A DNA stretch of 64,000 bases, taken from NCBI GenBank assembly GCA_009602735.1, contig WELA01007670.1, positions 210,692 through 274,691 on the forward strand, given 5' to 3'. The notes below the pieces were generated by a model. That model saw only the letters and a list, made by a program, of their open reading frames with translations. It made no database searches and was not told where the DNA came from. The stretch is from Mesotaenium endlicherianum (lineage: Eukaryota > Streptophyta > Zygnematophyceae > Zygnematales > Mesotaeniaceae). Positions within the stretch are counted from its first letter, which is position 1. The number at the start of each line of letters is the position of its first letter. This document shows, piece by piece, positions 21,609 through 34,086 of the stretch. Both the position numbers and the translations under genes were made by a program.

Positions 21609-24600
21609 TTGGCTGAATCAGGAGAACAATGCGAAAGTCTGGAAAAGACAGTCCCCCCTATCCTACTGCATTGCATGATTGCAGGTAGGAAGGTGAGGGC
21701 ATTTGTTGACGGAGGGGCGTCACATACTTTTATCCACAAGGACTTAGTTAAGCGGCTAAGGCTGCCTACTGTCACCCAAGGGAATAGAAAAATACTCCTT
21801 GGAGATGCCTCATGTATCCCGGGAGGAATTTTAACTAAGCCTATTGAGGTCCAGTTAGGTTCTGGCATAGCAGTTCTAACTGAAACGCTTACATTTGAGG
21901 TACTCAACACTGGCTTTTATGATCTCGTGCTAGGCGGGTCCTGGCTTAATAGACATCAAGCTGAAGTGTGTTGGAGCAGAGGTACAGTTAAAGTGAGAGG
22001 AGCCAGTGATGGGCAGACTGACTTGGCACCCACCAGTGCTCTTCCTCTTGTCGTGTGTGGATGGCAACTGAAGGAAAAGAAGAGGCTTCGAGAAGGATGC
22101 AAGTTGCTGAATGCAATGGAGTTCGTCAAAAGCTGGAACCAGAAAGAAGACAGAATGTTCTGTCTGCTGCTAAGAGAGGTACCTCCTCAACCTGAACAAG
22201 TGGTGGAGAAAAAGGTAAGCCCTCCGGAGCACCCTACTGCTGCAAAACTTGTTGCTCAGTACACGGATGTATTTAATATGCCTCCAGGACTACCCCCTAA
22301 GAGGGAAGTAGATAATTGGATTGATTTATTACCCGGTAATCAGCCACCTTGGCAACGCACTTATGCCTTGTCTTATGTGGAGGGCGAGGAGTTGAAAACA
22401 CAAATTGCAGAGTTTGAGGAAAATGGTTATATTTCTCCCAGTAAATCACCTTACGGCGCACCCATCCTATTTGTTAAGAAAAGGGATGGCAGTATGCGGA
22501 TGTGTGTGGATTACAGACCCCTGAACNTGTGTGTGGATTACAGACCCCTGAACAGAATTACGGTAAAGAACAAGTATGCTTTATCCAGAATCGAGGACTT
22601 GCTTGATACCCTGTCTAGTGCTAAGGTATTCAGCAAGATAGATCTCAAGAGTGGTTATCATCAAATCAGATTTGCTGAAGGGGATGAATACAAGACTGCC
22701 TTCCACACACGTTATGGACACTATGAATTCAACGTGATGCCATTTGGACTAACTGATGCTCTCGCAACCTTCATGGGTGCTATGAATGACATTTTCAAGC
22801 CTTATTTGGATAAATTTGTGCAAGTTTTCTTGGATGATATTTTAATCTTCTCTAAAGATGAGACTCAGCAGGCTGAACACTTAAAGACAGTCCTGGACAC
22901 TCTGAGAACGAATCACTTATATGCTAAAATGAGCAAGTGTGATTTCTTTAAGGAAAGTATTGAATTCTTTGGCCACGTTGTCCGTAAGGAGGGCATCAGT
23001 GTGGACCCTAAGAAAGTCCAGACCATAAGGGACTGGCCAGTACCACAGTCTGTCTCTGAAGTTAGATCCTTCCTCGGGTTGGCTAACTACTATAGGAGAT
23101 TTATTGAGAATTATTCCACAAAGGCCTGTAAACTGACTGACCTTACTAAGAAAGACATAGGGTATGTGTGGGGGGAAGAGCAGCAGGCTGCCTTCCAGAC
23201 CCTTACAGATGCCCTTTGTTTTGCCCTAGTGCTAGCCGTGTATGACCCCAGCAAACCAGTGCAGGTTGTCACTGATGCCTCTGACTTTGCCATGGGTGCT
23301 ATTTTGTTGCAGCCTGCGGACAAAACCACAAAGGATGGTAAGGTAAGGCGGGAGTGGCACCCTGTGTTGTACGAGTCTATGAAATTCAATCCAGCGGAGA
23401 TTAATCACTCAGTGCATGATAAAGAGCTGCTAGCTATCATTCATGTGCTCAAACAGTGGAGAGCATACTTACATGGTAAAGCTTTTAAGGTGATTACAAA
23501 TCATCTAGCTCTGACCCACTTTCACAAGAAGTCCAAGCTGTCGAGGAGGGAGAACCGCTGGAGCCAGATGCTGGAGCAGTTCCAAGTCCAGATCGACTAC
23601 AAACCAGGGAAGTTGAATCCTGCTGATGCACTCTCTAGAAGACCTGACTTGCAAGAAAGGAACTTTAGTCAGCATGCTGTAGATAAAGTCCTGTGTGCAC
23701 TCACTTCACTAAAGGTGAAAAAGTCCTTCCTTGAACAACTTAGGAAAGCCTACCTTTCTGACCTAACATTTGAGCCCAGCCCCACTACTGGTGTGTGTCG
23801 TGCTACTGCACTCGGGTATAAACTCAAGGGAGGGGTCTGGGTGACTGAAACCACTTATAACTTGGAAATAAGGTCCCTTTTATTGAGTCAAGCACATGAC
23901 AGTTTACTGGGTGGGCATTTGGGGCAGGCCAAAACTGTTGGCAAACTGGCAAAACATTATCATTGGGAGGGGTTGCCCCGAGAGGTCTTGAAATATGTGA
24001 AGTCCTGTGATCAGTGTCAAAGAAATATGTATAGGCACACACCACCGGGAGGTCTCTTGCAACCGCTGCCCATCCCAGCGGAACGCTGGGAAACTATATT
24101 CATGGACTGTGTGGTCACACTGCCACAAACTGCTAATGGGCATGATTCGATACTGGTAGTCGTGGATAAACTGACAAAAATGGTCATTTTCATCCCCACA
24201 ACTGTCAAAGTAACTGCACTCGAAACAGCGAGACAGTTCTACAACCATGTCGTATGCCAACATGAGCTATCCTTTAATATGATCTTAGACCGAGACTCAA
24301 AATTTACCTCTAAATTCTAGAGAGCTTCAATGGGGTTAATGGGAGTCAAACAGCTGCTCAGCATAGCAAACCACCCTCAGACTGATGGGCAGACTGAAAT
24401 AACTAACTGAGTTCTGCAGGAGGTGCTGAGAGCATATATTAACCAAAAACAAGATCATTGGGATGACCTGTTGCCTCAACTTCAGTTTGCGATCAACAGT
24501 GCGGTGCACGCGTCAACGGGCAAGACTCCTTTGGAACTCAGCTTGGGTAGAGGTTCTAAGTCTCCTTTAGATGTACTGGGGGAGTCTTTAACTGACCCTG

Positions 24601-25080
24601 AAGGGATTGATAATCCGATCTCCCTCCAGTTAACTCAGGAGTTTGCTGACACACTGTCAGAAGTCCAACAAAACCGTCGTGTCGGTCAGAATGCTTACTA
24701 ATTGAACATGTCAGCGGACTACAAGGGTCACCCGATCTTTAATGTCTCCTTCCTGGAACCATACATCACAGGTGATACACTTTTCACAAGTCGGTTACCT
24801 ATCCAACCGGGATCGGTGACCGCTGTCCGAGACGGCGACCTTGAGGAATATGAGGTCGATGAGATTTTAGACGCTCGCTCGGTCCGTTGATCGTCTAAAT
24901 ATGTCATGAAGTACCTCATCCGATGGAAGGGTTACCATGCCTCTGGGGACACTTGGGAGTTTAAAGACCAGCTGACCAATGCCAAAGGGGCGTTGGAACG
25001 GTTCCACCTTCGGGCGGCTGGGGCACCGCCTAACTGTCCCTTCAGTAGACATGGGAAGGTGACAGGAGGTCCTGTCTCCA
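21609..25080 (+). pseudogene. Element C pol region
   Basis: Parts in order: aspartic protease ([12 protein letters not shown], near 21.7 kb), RT with [11 protein letters not shown]-like block and [12 protein letters not shown] (about 22.4-23.1 kb), RNase H (about 23.2-23.6 kb), integrase zinc domain with SCDQCQRN and core [20 protein letters not shown] (about 23.9-24.5 kb), and a chromodomain around EYEVDEILDAR and GYHASGDTWEFKD (about 24.8-25.0 kb). A single N at 22527 sits between two copies of the same short sequence, an assembly joint. Broken in a few places. Confidence 0.85.
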
Positions 25081-25379
25081 TATAAGTTGGAGGGGGATGT
25101 GACAGTTAGTGACTGTTGTGACAGGCAGCCCACCTTTAAATTTAAGTTGGAGGGAGTGGTATTCTGTTCCGGGATCAGCCGGAAAATCGCTGATAACCAT
25201 ATTACACACTCAACCTGCGCTCACACTCACTTTCTCTCTAACTCAATTTTCCCTTATATTCACGCACACCAGGTATTTCACACTAGAAACTCTCCCGATC
25301 GCGTTCCTCTTCATCAAGGGCACTCAGTATCGGCAAAATATCATGACTTCACTAACTGCATTGTGTTTAAGATTGAGCA

Positions 25380-27036
25380 GGATGACTCAAGAGGAAGAGA
25401 AGGGCGGAAGAGGCACATGCAAAATACTTGCAATTCTGTCGAGACATCGAATCATCCTCCATCTCCGCTCAGGAATCACAACGACTCCAACAACAGCGGG
25501 AGGCACAGAAGAAGAAGGAGGAGGAGGAACAAGCCAGACTGAGGCAGGAAGAACTGGACAAAAAAGCTGCAAAGGAGGCCAAGAAGGCAGAGGAGGATAG
25601 GCAAGCTGAAGAGAGGCGGAAGCAGCAGACTGAAGAAGAAGAACAGAGGAGAATCAACAACTACCGCTACACACTGCTGGGCAAGGGCTTTGATCTACTG
25701 GAGGAGGCCTTCAAGTATGCTCAGAGAAGTCGCTGTGAGTCGCAGAAGGAAATCCTCCAGAGGGAAGGGGAGACGTCCGAAAACTTTGACTAGTATATAG
25801 AGGTCAGCACGGGGCTCCTCCTCTACCACGATTACGCCAGGATGGTAGGATATACGGTCAGAGAGGCCAAGGCAATGGCCCAGGTGAACGAAGCAGGGGC
25901 TGTATTGAATCCTGGTATCTGGGAGGGAAGATAGGGTCATCAAGATGATCCCCATGGACGCGGACAGCTTTAAGGACTCTACAACCCATAACAGGTTCAA
26001 GGCCATGTAAAATGAGGTGGAGAGAAGGAGTTGGGAATTCTTGGCTAGGGAAACCAGTCAGCTAGACTTTGCAGGGCACTGGTAGCCTTGTACTCTTAAA
26101 AGGACAAACCCTGCCTTCTTCTAAAAGCCCACCGACTGGCGGTGGATGACCATCAACATGAGGGACCAACAGAATGACAGGGCGACGGATGAGGATTTCC
26201 TGACAGACCTAAAGGGGAACATAATATTGCCCCCTCACATTGCGGCTTGGGACCCAAGGTTGGATGGAGTCAGAGAGTGCATGAGCCAAGAAATGCAGGG
26301 GGACAGAAGTAGGGCCCGAGAGTCATTCTCAAAAGGGAAGCACGCTTATGCCAAATGGGCAAGCAAGCAGGGGGAAAAGGACCTGTATGCGGTCCGGACT
26401 CTACAGCCCCCACCAGCACCCAAAAGGGGAAGGTCAGTGGGATATTCTTTTTCTCGGGAAGAACTGGAGCAACTGACAGAAGAAACCCCACAAGTCTTAG
26501 AGGAACCCGGGGACGGAGAGGAGGAAGAGTCAGAGGAAGACGCGGAGGAAGGCAAGGAGGAGGACACTAGCCCCGCCGTCATCCTGACACCTGCTTCATC
26601 CCCTGTAAGGGAGAAGACGGGGTTGGCCCTGCAGCAACTCGTTGAAGAGGAGGATATCAATTGGCTGGGAACTGCCAGAGGACAGGACCCATCTCCAGGC
26701 ACGGAGACCCAGTCAGACAGGGCAGACAGGAGGGCTGCTAGAGAAATACCCAGAGGCCTGCCGGCATCTCCCTCGCAGAGAGGGCATGTACCCTTAGCTC
26801 ATGTCATGCAACATCCTTCTGGGATGCCGGTATATGTTCCACTCACTTTGAGGGATGCCCAGGAGAAGGCTGCCTTCATTCAGTTTCAGACCGTGCAGGA
26901 AGAAACAGCACAGTTATTGCGTTCTCCGCCAGGTCCCTACAAGGAACCTCCTTCTCTGACAGGCTTCAGAAGACCCCAAGACAGGAGGAGGACTGACTCC
27001 CCCGACCATAGGGCCCCAGGGGCATCTCCCTCCTAA
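25380..27036 (+). pseudogene. Element C extra frame after pol (coiled coil plus conserved domain)
   Basis: Between the chromodomain and the polypurine tract lies a further coding stretch. It has a long charged coiled-coil part rich in Glu/Lys/Gln/Arg, then a domain with YRYTLLGKGFDLLEEAFKYA and YHDYARMVGYT, then LPPHIAAWDPRLDGV and SKGKHAYAKW, a Glu-rich acidic part and a tail with LPASPSQRGHVPLAHV. Element F has the matching frame with the same blocks in the same order. It shows no signal peptide or membrane segment, so it does not look like an envelope gene. Function unknown. Fossil. Confidence 0.65.
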
Positions 27037-27155
27037 GGGCGGAGGGCCAAGGGCACAGCATGCTGGATGGGAGAGGGATCAGTCATTTCAGTTGGGGAAA
27101 CCTATGTACCCTGTGTCAGTATTGTCGAGGCGACAACATGTTAAGTTGGAGGGAT

Positions 27156-27875
27156 TGTAATGAATCAATATATTGGTTGATATAATATTCATTTAAATAT
27201 AACAGTTAAATAAGTTCAGCCTGCTGACCTCTAGTTAATAATCAGTCTGCTGGACTTTATATTTAATATCAGTTTAATGACTCAGCCGAAAGCAGCACGC
27301 TGTAGTCAGCTTAAGTTAGCTTGCTGACAGATTCTTTGACAGCCAGCTGACTTCCGTACTCGGTAGCAGCGAATTGCCTCGATATGCATCTAAGTGTGGT
27401 ATGCTAGATGAATGGCCAGATGACATCCCTATGATGGATGGCAATTTGGGATGATGGGAGATGGCGGTGGATTTGGGTAACCGAGGTCCTACCAACGTGG
27501 TTAACTCCCGGGTAGGCGGTGCCATCGCACTGGCCGTTGAACGGTAAACTCATTCCATGTACATATGCTAGGCATTGCTCTCGAGTTTGGCATTCGGAAA
27601 GGAGGCCAACTCTCTTGTACACCTTACTGAGAGTGATCTAAATCCAGGGCGAGAAGCCATTGATACGCACTGTCATCTAACCTTGCTTATGTATGAGTTT
27701 ATCGATTGCATTATTGATGCTAGTTTACTCGCATTTGATTTACGAGTGTTGTTCACTGCTAGTGTGTTGTTATCTTGCCGTTCAATCAGTTAACGGAAAA
27801 TCCATAAAGATTACTTGCTGATATAAAGATCTTTATTAATTGTTAGTCGCCTATTTGGTAAGTCGATTCATTTCA
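27156..27875 (+). repeat. Element C 3' LTR
   Basis: Preceded by the purine tract and followed by the gatcc target-site copy at 27876-27880. Pairs with 19728-20442. Confidence 0.9.
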
Positions 27876-27928
27876 GATCCGACGTAGGGACCCTGCGCAC
27901 GGTCCCACTAACTGAAACCGAGCTTGAT
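27876..27928 (-). CDS. Sliver of host exon between elements C and E
   Basis: Fifty-three host bases. Joined to 19727 by removing C, they read on the minus strand in frame (SVSGTVRRVPTSDPLETAAL). On the other side the frame goes on into 34087-34109 after removing E. This shows that both elements hit one coding exon. Confidence 0.5.
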
Positions 27929-28673
27929 TGAAAGGGGCAAAGTGCCCTAGTGGAAGCGTAGTGACTCACGAGGAAAGGGACTAGTTGCCATCATACTAGA
28001 GAGTGCAGCGGCACATCACTAACAAAGCTTAGGAAAAATACTCAACATTTTGAGTAGCAAGAAACTGCTCACAAATGATGTAAAATGAAAGGCCTTGTCA
28101 TTACAAACCCGTAGAAATTTACAAAAGTGGAAACTGATAAGAAACAAAGAAGTTTTGCCTATTTATAATTTTCTGCCTAAGTGCTCAACCCTAGGAGGAA
28201 GCTACGGATTTTCCTCAGTGTTCGTCAAATTGTCCCTTCCAGAATATTCGTGAGTAAGCCAGATCGGTCTTAATCTGACGTGTCGGGCCGAATTGACGTC
28301 CACATACATGCATCGACATTACTAGAATATTCTATCTTAGACGCGCTAGGCTAAACCGAAACTTCTAGGTAAATCGACCTAGTCGGCACTCCGCGTCAGC
28401 TGAACTTACGTGAAGGTTCGAGTTCATTCTAACGGGCCAGATCGCTCGACGCTGTCGGTCAATCCGACGGTCGCGCTCACCGCAAATTAAGGACAGTCGT
28501 CAACCGACCTCAAAACTAATTAAACTTCGGAAATCCGTAACTCTCTCAATACTTGACCAAATTCTATGAACTTTATATCAAAATAACCACAAATATGCAA
28601 TCTACATGAATGTACAATCAAAACATAATTTTATGAAACTCAAAAATGCACTTTATAAACCTATGACCTTACA
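27929..28673 (-). repeat. Element E LTR, left copy (3' LTR)
   Basis: Pairs with 33343-34086. A strong TATAAATAGG promoter motif lies on the minus strand around 28158-28167. Confidence 0.93.
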
Positions 28674-31600
28674 TCATCCCCCTCCTCAAGATGCGACGTT
28701 CTCGACGCATTCTGCAGATAACGTCTCAACTTACTCTTACAATGAGTCAAGTTGGCCTCTGGCTCCCAAGTGTTGTCGTCCGCATGGTAGCCTTTCCACT
28801 TGACCAGATACTCTTGGACAAATCGTTGACCTCGCTTGACTCGTCGATCGCCGACAATCGCCTCCACTTCATACTCCAATACATCATCGATCTCGACCGG
28901 TGGTGGCGGTGTAGGTAGTCGTCCTGGATGTCCTTCATTCGGGTCAACGTATGGCCGTAGACAACTGACATGGAACACATCATGGATACGCCACCCTGGA
29001 GGAAGTTCCAACTTGTAGGTCACTGGATTCACCTGCTTGAGCACTTCAAAGGGACCTGTAAACCGTGCCCGCAGTTTCCTCTTGCCTGTGAAAGGTAGGT
29101 TTGCTGTGGACAAGAGTACTTTGTTGCCCACTTGGAATGTCACTTCCCTCCTGTGCATGTTAGCATGCTTGACCTGCTCTTGTTGTGCGTTCCGAATACA
29201 CGTCCTCGCCATATCCCAAGTGTTGGCCATCTGCTCCATAAAAGCTTGTGTAGTAGGAACCTGAGTCTCCTTGGCCTTCTCCAACAAGATGTTCCCTGGA
29301 TGATATACTTCTCGCCCATAAACCATAGCGAATGGTGACTGCTTGGTGGATCCCTGCATGCTGTTGTTGTAGGCAAACTCCAATCCTGGCAGCTTCTTGT
29401 CCCACTCTGAAGGGTCCTCCATAGTGAAACTCCTGAGCACCTCTTGCAGAGTTCTGTTGAGCCTCTCACTCTGCCCGTCTGTCTGAGGGTGATAGGAAGT
29501 GCTCATACTCAGCTTGGTCCCCATCAAAGTAAACAATGACCGCCAAAAGTTGCTAGTAAACCTTGGATCCCGATCTGAAACAATCACCTTCGGCAACCCA
29601 TGTAGCCTGAAAATATGATCAAAGAATAGCCGTGCCACATCTGCTGCCGTAGAAGTCTCCTTCATGGGAATGAAGTGAGCCATCTTGCTGAGTCTGTCAG
29701 ACACAACCCATACTGCATCGTGCCCTTGACCACTGACTGGTAACGATGTGATGAAGTCCATAGCAATCTGCTCCCAAGGATACTCTGGAATAGGCAGGGG
29801 CCGCAATGTACCTCCCTTCTTTTGATTTGGTGTCTTGTTTCTTTGGCACGCATCGCAACTCCTGATCCACTCCTCGATGTCCTTGTCCATATTTCTCCAG
29901 TAGTATTCCCGCTTCAGCACGCTTGCCGTCTTCTCGCTTCCAAAGTGTCCAGCATATAAGCAGTCATGATGCTCCGCAAGTAGTAAGTCTCGTAGCTCCT
30001 TGATGTCAGGTACCACCACTCTCTTGGAATCACCATAATACCATATGTTGTCCTTCTTCTGCATACTCGAGTTGGACTCAGCTGCTTCACCATCAGCAAA
30101 TTTTGGGTCCTCCTCATAGCCTCTTTGGAGCTTCTCCTTGAAGTCCATATTCTCCTTGAGGACTGAGACAGCTGCAAGGTCACACCTCCTGGATAAAGCG
30201 TCTGCAGGGTTGATCTTCCCAGGTAAGTACTCAATCTTGTGGTCAAACTGTTGCAGAAACTCCATCCACCTTGCTTGTCTTGGTGTCAACGTTGGCTGCG
30301 TCATAAACTTCTCCAAGCTCTTGTGGTCGGTCTTGATGAACACCTTCCGGCCGTCCACATAACATCGCCAAATCCTCAAAGCCTGGATAATAGCCAACAT
30401 CTCTCGCTCGTGTGCTGCATAGTTCTGCTCCGTAGGGCTCAACTTTCTGCTCTCATATGCCACAGGCTGCAATCCTTTGCCCTGGTCTTAGAGAAGAATG
30501 GCTCCCACTGCGAAATTTGACGCGTCTGTGATGATGGTGAAAGGAAGCTCTGGACTTGCAATTGCCAACACAGGTGCCTGTGTCAACATCTCCTTAATCT
30601 TCTCAAATGCTTGGTGCTCCTTGTCACCCCATAGCCACTTCTCCTGCTTCTTCAACATGTCCGTGAGCGGTGCACACACCTTGGCAAATCCTTCAATGAA
30701 ACGTCGATAATAATTCGCCATGCCGAGGAAACTCCTGAGTTGATGAATATCAGCAGGNNNNNNNNNAACCGGCCAATCTCTGANCTGAGTGCTTGCACCT
30801 TCTTCTGCTCCACCTTGACTCCTTCAGCTCCCACTATGTGTCCAAGAAACTCGACCTCCTTGAGACAGAAGTCGCACTTGCTCATCTTCCCATACAGCTT
30901 TTGATCTCTCAAGACCTCCAACACCTTCCTCAGATGCCCCACATGCTCCTCCAAGGTCTTCATATAGATCAGGATGTCGTCCAAAAAAACAACCACAAAC
31001 TGGTCCAAATAGGGTCTGAAGATACTATTCATGAGTCCCATAAATGTAGCAGGTGCATTAGTCAATCCAAAAGGCATGACTGTGAACTCGAACAAACCAT
31101 AGCGAGTCCTGAAAGCAGTCTTCTGAACGTCTCCCTCCGCAATCCGTACCTGGTGATAGCCACTCCTCAAATCGATCTTCGAGAAGTACTTCGCTCCGAC
31201 AAGCCTGTCAATCAACTCGTCCACTCGTGGAAGTGGGTACCTGTTCTTGATGGTGACCTTGTTGAGTGCCCGGTAGTCGACACACATCCTCATAGTTCCA
31301 TCCTTCTTCTTCACAAATAAGATTGGCGCTGCAAATGGAGACTCGCTGGGTCGGATGAATCCCTTCTCCAACAACTCCGTCAGTTGCTTCTTTAACTCAT
31401 CCAACTCCGCAAACGATTGTCGATAGGCGGGTCTCACTGGTGGCTTGCTCCCTGGTTCCAACTCAATCTTGTGCTCCATAGCTCTCTGTGGAGGTAGTCC
31501 TGCAGGTAGTTCCTCAGGAAACACGCACTTGAACTCCTCCAACAGCGCCTTAATTTGGGCAGGCATCTCAGCAGGTTTCTTCTCTTGAGCAGTTGGGCTC

Positions 31601-32358
31601 TGCTCCTTCTGAGCAAGGGGATCAGACACCACTACTTGCTCCTCCGGCGATGTACATTCGCCCAGGCTGTTAGGATTCACGCTTGCTCCATTTGATGACC
31701 TGGCCAGGGCCACCGAAACAAGGTACATCTCCTTCACCTGATTCGCCCTGCATAGCTTCTTAACTTGCAGGCTCGACAGAAGACAGTTACTTGTGGTCGT
31801 ATCTACCTCCACCTGTTTCGCTGTCTCCATTCGACCATCACGCCCTTGGACTTTCACTTGTCCTGTGCTCCAGTGCACTTGAGGGTTGGCTTTCCTCAGC
31901 CATGGTCGGCCCAATATCACCTCATGGTGACCCAACTCTGCCTGCTCCATAACTTCCTTACTCCGGTGCCCCGCTACTTCCACGTGAATAGCTTCCGTAG
32001 GTGCACCACACTTGAGTCTCTGCCCATTCGCCAAAATTGCCTCCTTAGGCTCATAATTCTTCTGCACAGGGATTCGCCACTTTTTCACCAGCTTCTGGTG
32101 CACAAAGTTTGCACTAGCGCCACTGTCGACCATACACTTCGCACTATTGCCGTCGACCACTGCTTCCACGATGATAGGCTTGTCAATGTCTCGTTTTGTG
32201 CTTCTCGGCAGGCTCCTTGGGATAACCTCCTTGTGAGTTCTCGTCTTCACGCCAGTAGACACCCCAGAACGACTTACTGGCGTCCTCCTTTTTCCTGTTG
32301 TTGAGGTTGTTTCGCCTTCACATGACAATCTCGAGCCAGATGTCCAAGCTTGCCGCAA
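28661..32358 (-). pseudogene. Element E pol (protease, RT, RNase H, integrase, chromodomain)
   Basis: Protease core [12 protein letters not shown] (about 32.1 kb), RT with [20 protein letters not shown] and [10 protein letters not shown] (about 30.9-31.4 kb), RNase H (ITDASNFAVGAILL, YESRKLSPTEQNYAAHE), integrase zinc domain (SCDACQRNK) and core with ITSLPVSGQGHDAVWVVSD and DRDPRFTSNFW (about 29.4-30.0 kb), then chromodomain EYEVEAIVGDRR with WKGYHADDNTWEPEANL (about 28.7-28.9 kb). It overlaps the end of gag in another frame, as gypsy elements often do. N at 30758-30766 and 30784 are assembly gaps. Called a fossil. Confidence 0.9.
30758..30766. other. Small assembly gap in element E
   Basis: Nine N, with a further single N at 30784. 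The sequence here is unknown. Confidence 0.95.
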
Positions 32359-33305
32359 CTATAGCAGGGTCCTCTCGGCTTGAAATTCCGCTTCTTGCGC
32401 TGGTACTGCACAAGTCCCAACTCCATGGGTACTGGACCTTGAACACTCGTGCTTGGCGCTTGAGATCCAAAGTGTCGATATCCTCCGAAGTTGTGGCTGC
32501 CCCACTGCCTCTGACTATACTCCACAGCGTCGACCCTTGTTGCCAATGCCATCATTTCTCCAAGACTGGTAGGGTCCTTGAGCGCCACTTCCTTGGCCAC
32601 AGTTGGCTTGAGTCCCCTCTTGAACTTGTCCATCATCTCCGACTCGTGCATGGATGGACATTGAAGCACCAGCTCGTTGAAGCGCGATACATACTCCTGA
32701 ACGCTTCCTCGCTGACGAAGGCGCACCAATAGATCTCGAGCGGTAGCCTCGGGTGCAATAGGTTGAAATTGCCTCTTCAAGCCTTCAAATAGCTGATCAA
32801 CAGTAGCAGGAACTCCAGACAGCTGCTCTTCTCGTTCATACCAAGCTCCAGCACTCTTCTGCAGCAAAGTTATGACAAAGGCGACTTGCCTGTCGGGCGT
32901 GAGCGCAGAATACTCCATAAACTTCTTCACTCCAAAAATCCATTGATGAACAGGCGGCGATCCACGCTCTCCAGTATAAACTTCAGGCTTAGGTGCACGC
33001 ACTCCTGATGCGGGTGGAATAACTGGTTGCACCACTGGGTTAACATGAATCGGTGGTACAACAGGTGCAGGTGCCGAACTCGTCGAAGCGGCGTTCCCCA
33101 TAACAACTCGCACCATTCTCTCCACCTCCGCGCGCATATTTTGTTGAAACTGGGTGTAGACTTCTCCTCCAATTGCATTTGCCATTTGCATTAGCATCGC
33201 CTGCATTTCTTGTTGCTCTCTAATCATCGTTGGTGCTGCCTGTTGCCCCGTGCGCTCAACATGCTCGACATGATCGCCTCCTCCAGCTGCCGGCTGCGAC
33301 TCCAT
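32274..33305 (-). CDS. Element E gag
   Basis: A 343-codon open frame starting [20 protein letters not shown] just inside the 5' LTR. A capsid domain ([40 protein letters not shown]) is followed by a CCHC knuckle, [14 protein letters not shown], near the end. Length and layout are usual for plant gypsy gag. Its stop lies inside the overlap with pol. Confidence 0.87.
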   Translation of the reverse strand: MESQPAAGGGDHVEHVERTGQQAAPTMIREQQEMQAMLMQMANAIGGEVYTQFQQNMRAEVERMVRVVMGNAASTSSAPAPVVPPIHVNPVVQPVIPPASGVRAPKPEVYTGERGSPPVHQWIFGVKKFMEYSALTPDRQVAFVITLLQKSAGAWYEREEQLSGVPATVDQLFEGLKRQFQPIAPEATARDLLVRLRQRGSVQEYVSRFNELVLQCPSMHESEMMDKFKRGLKPTVAKEVALKDPTSLGEMMALATRVDAVEYSQRQWGSHNFGGYRHFGSQAPSTSVQGPVPMELGLVQYQRKKRNFKPRGPCYSCGKLGHLARDCHVKAKQPQQQEKGGRQ

Positions 33306-33342
33306 AATATAATATGCAAACTAGCCCTGCTCCGATACCAGA

Positions 33343-34086
33343 TGAAAGGGGCAAAGTGCCCTAGTGGAAGCGTAGTGACTCACGAGGAAAGGAACTAGTT
33401 GCCATCATACTAGAGAGTGCAGCGGCATATCACTAACAAAGCTTAGGAAAAATACTCAACATTTTGAGTAGCAGGAAACTGCTCACAAATGATGTAGGAT
33501 GAAAGGCCTTGTCATTACAAACCCGTAGAAATTTACAGAAGTGAAAACTGATAAGAAACAAAGAAGTTATGCCTATTTATAATTTTCTGCCTAAGTGCTC
33601 CTCCCTAGGAGGAAGCTACGGATTTTCCTCAGTGTTCGTCAAATTGTCCCTTCCAAAATATTCGTGAGTAAGCCAGATCAGTCTTAATCTGACGTGTCGG
33701 GCCGAATTGACGTCCACATACATGCATCGACATTACTAGAATATTCTATCTTAGACGCGCTAGGCTAAACCGAAACTTCTAGGTAAATCGACCTAGTCGG
33801 CACTCCGCGTCAGCCGAACTTACGTGAAGGTTCGAGTTCATTCTAACGGGCCAGATCGCTCGACGCTGTCGGTCAATCCGACGGTCGCGCTCACCGCGAA
33901 TTAAGGACAGTCGTCAACCGACCTCAAAACTAATTAAACTTCGGAAATCCATAACTCTCTCAATACTTGACCAAATTCGATGAACTTTATATCAAAATGA
34001 CCACAAAAATGCACTCTACATGAATGTACAATCAAAACATAATTTTATGAAACTCAGAAATGCTTTTATAAACCTATGACCTTACA
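33343..34086 (-). repeat. Element E LTR, right copy (5' LTR)
   Basis: Pairs with 27929-28673; same TATA motif near 33574-33581. Confidence 0.93.

Larger units (their letters stand above)
19728..27875 (+). mobile_element. Element C: Ty3/gypsy LTR retrotransposon with extra 3' frame, broken
   Basis: LTRs of about 715-720 bp (TGTAATG...ATTTCA) flank gag, protease, RT, RNase H, integrase, chromodomain and a further frame on the plus strand. The 5-bp target-site duplication gatcc lies at 19723-19727 and 27876-27880. The polypurine tract AAGTTGGAGGGA lies just before the right LTR. No primer site is recognised beside the left LTR, where a copy of host flank sequence is seen instead. It is the same family as element F, which lies inverted 17 kb to the right. 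Broken in several places. LTR divergence of a few percent suggests middle to young age. Confidence 0.9.
27929..34086 (-). mobile_element. Element E: Ty3/gypsy chromovirus, nearly whole
   Basis: LTRs of 745 and 744 bp (TGTAAGG...CCTTTCA in element sense), about 97-98% alike, enclose gag and a full pol on the minus strand. The target-site duplication is ttgat (27924-27928) and tcgat (34087-34091), one mismatch. The primer site left of 33343 reads TGGTATCGGAGC (initiator-Met tRNA). A polypurine tract (GAGGAGGGGGATG) lies right of 28673. It looks whole except for an assembly gap and about one or two breaks. It landed 53 bp from element C. Young. Confidence 0.94.

Noticed and set aside
25380-27036. 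Envelope gene in element C (also F)
   Set aside because: The frame lies at the envelope position but has no signal peptide, membrane segment or furin-type site; it is charged and coiled-coil.
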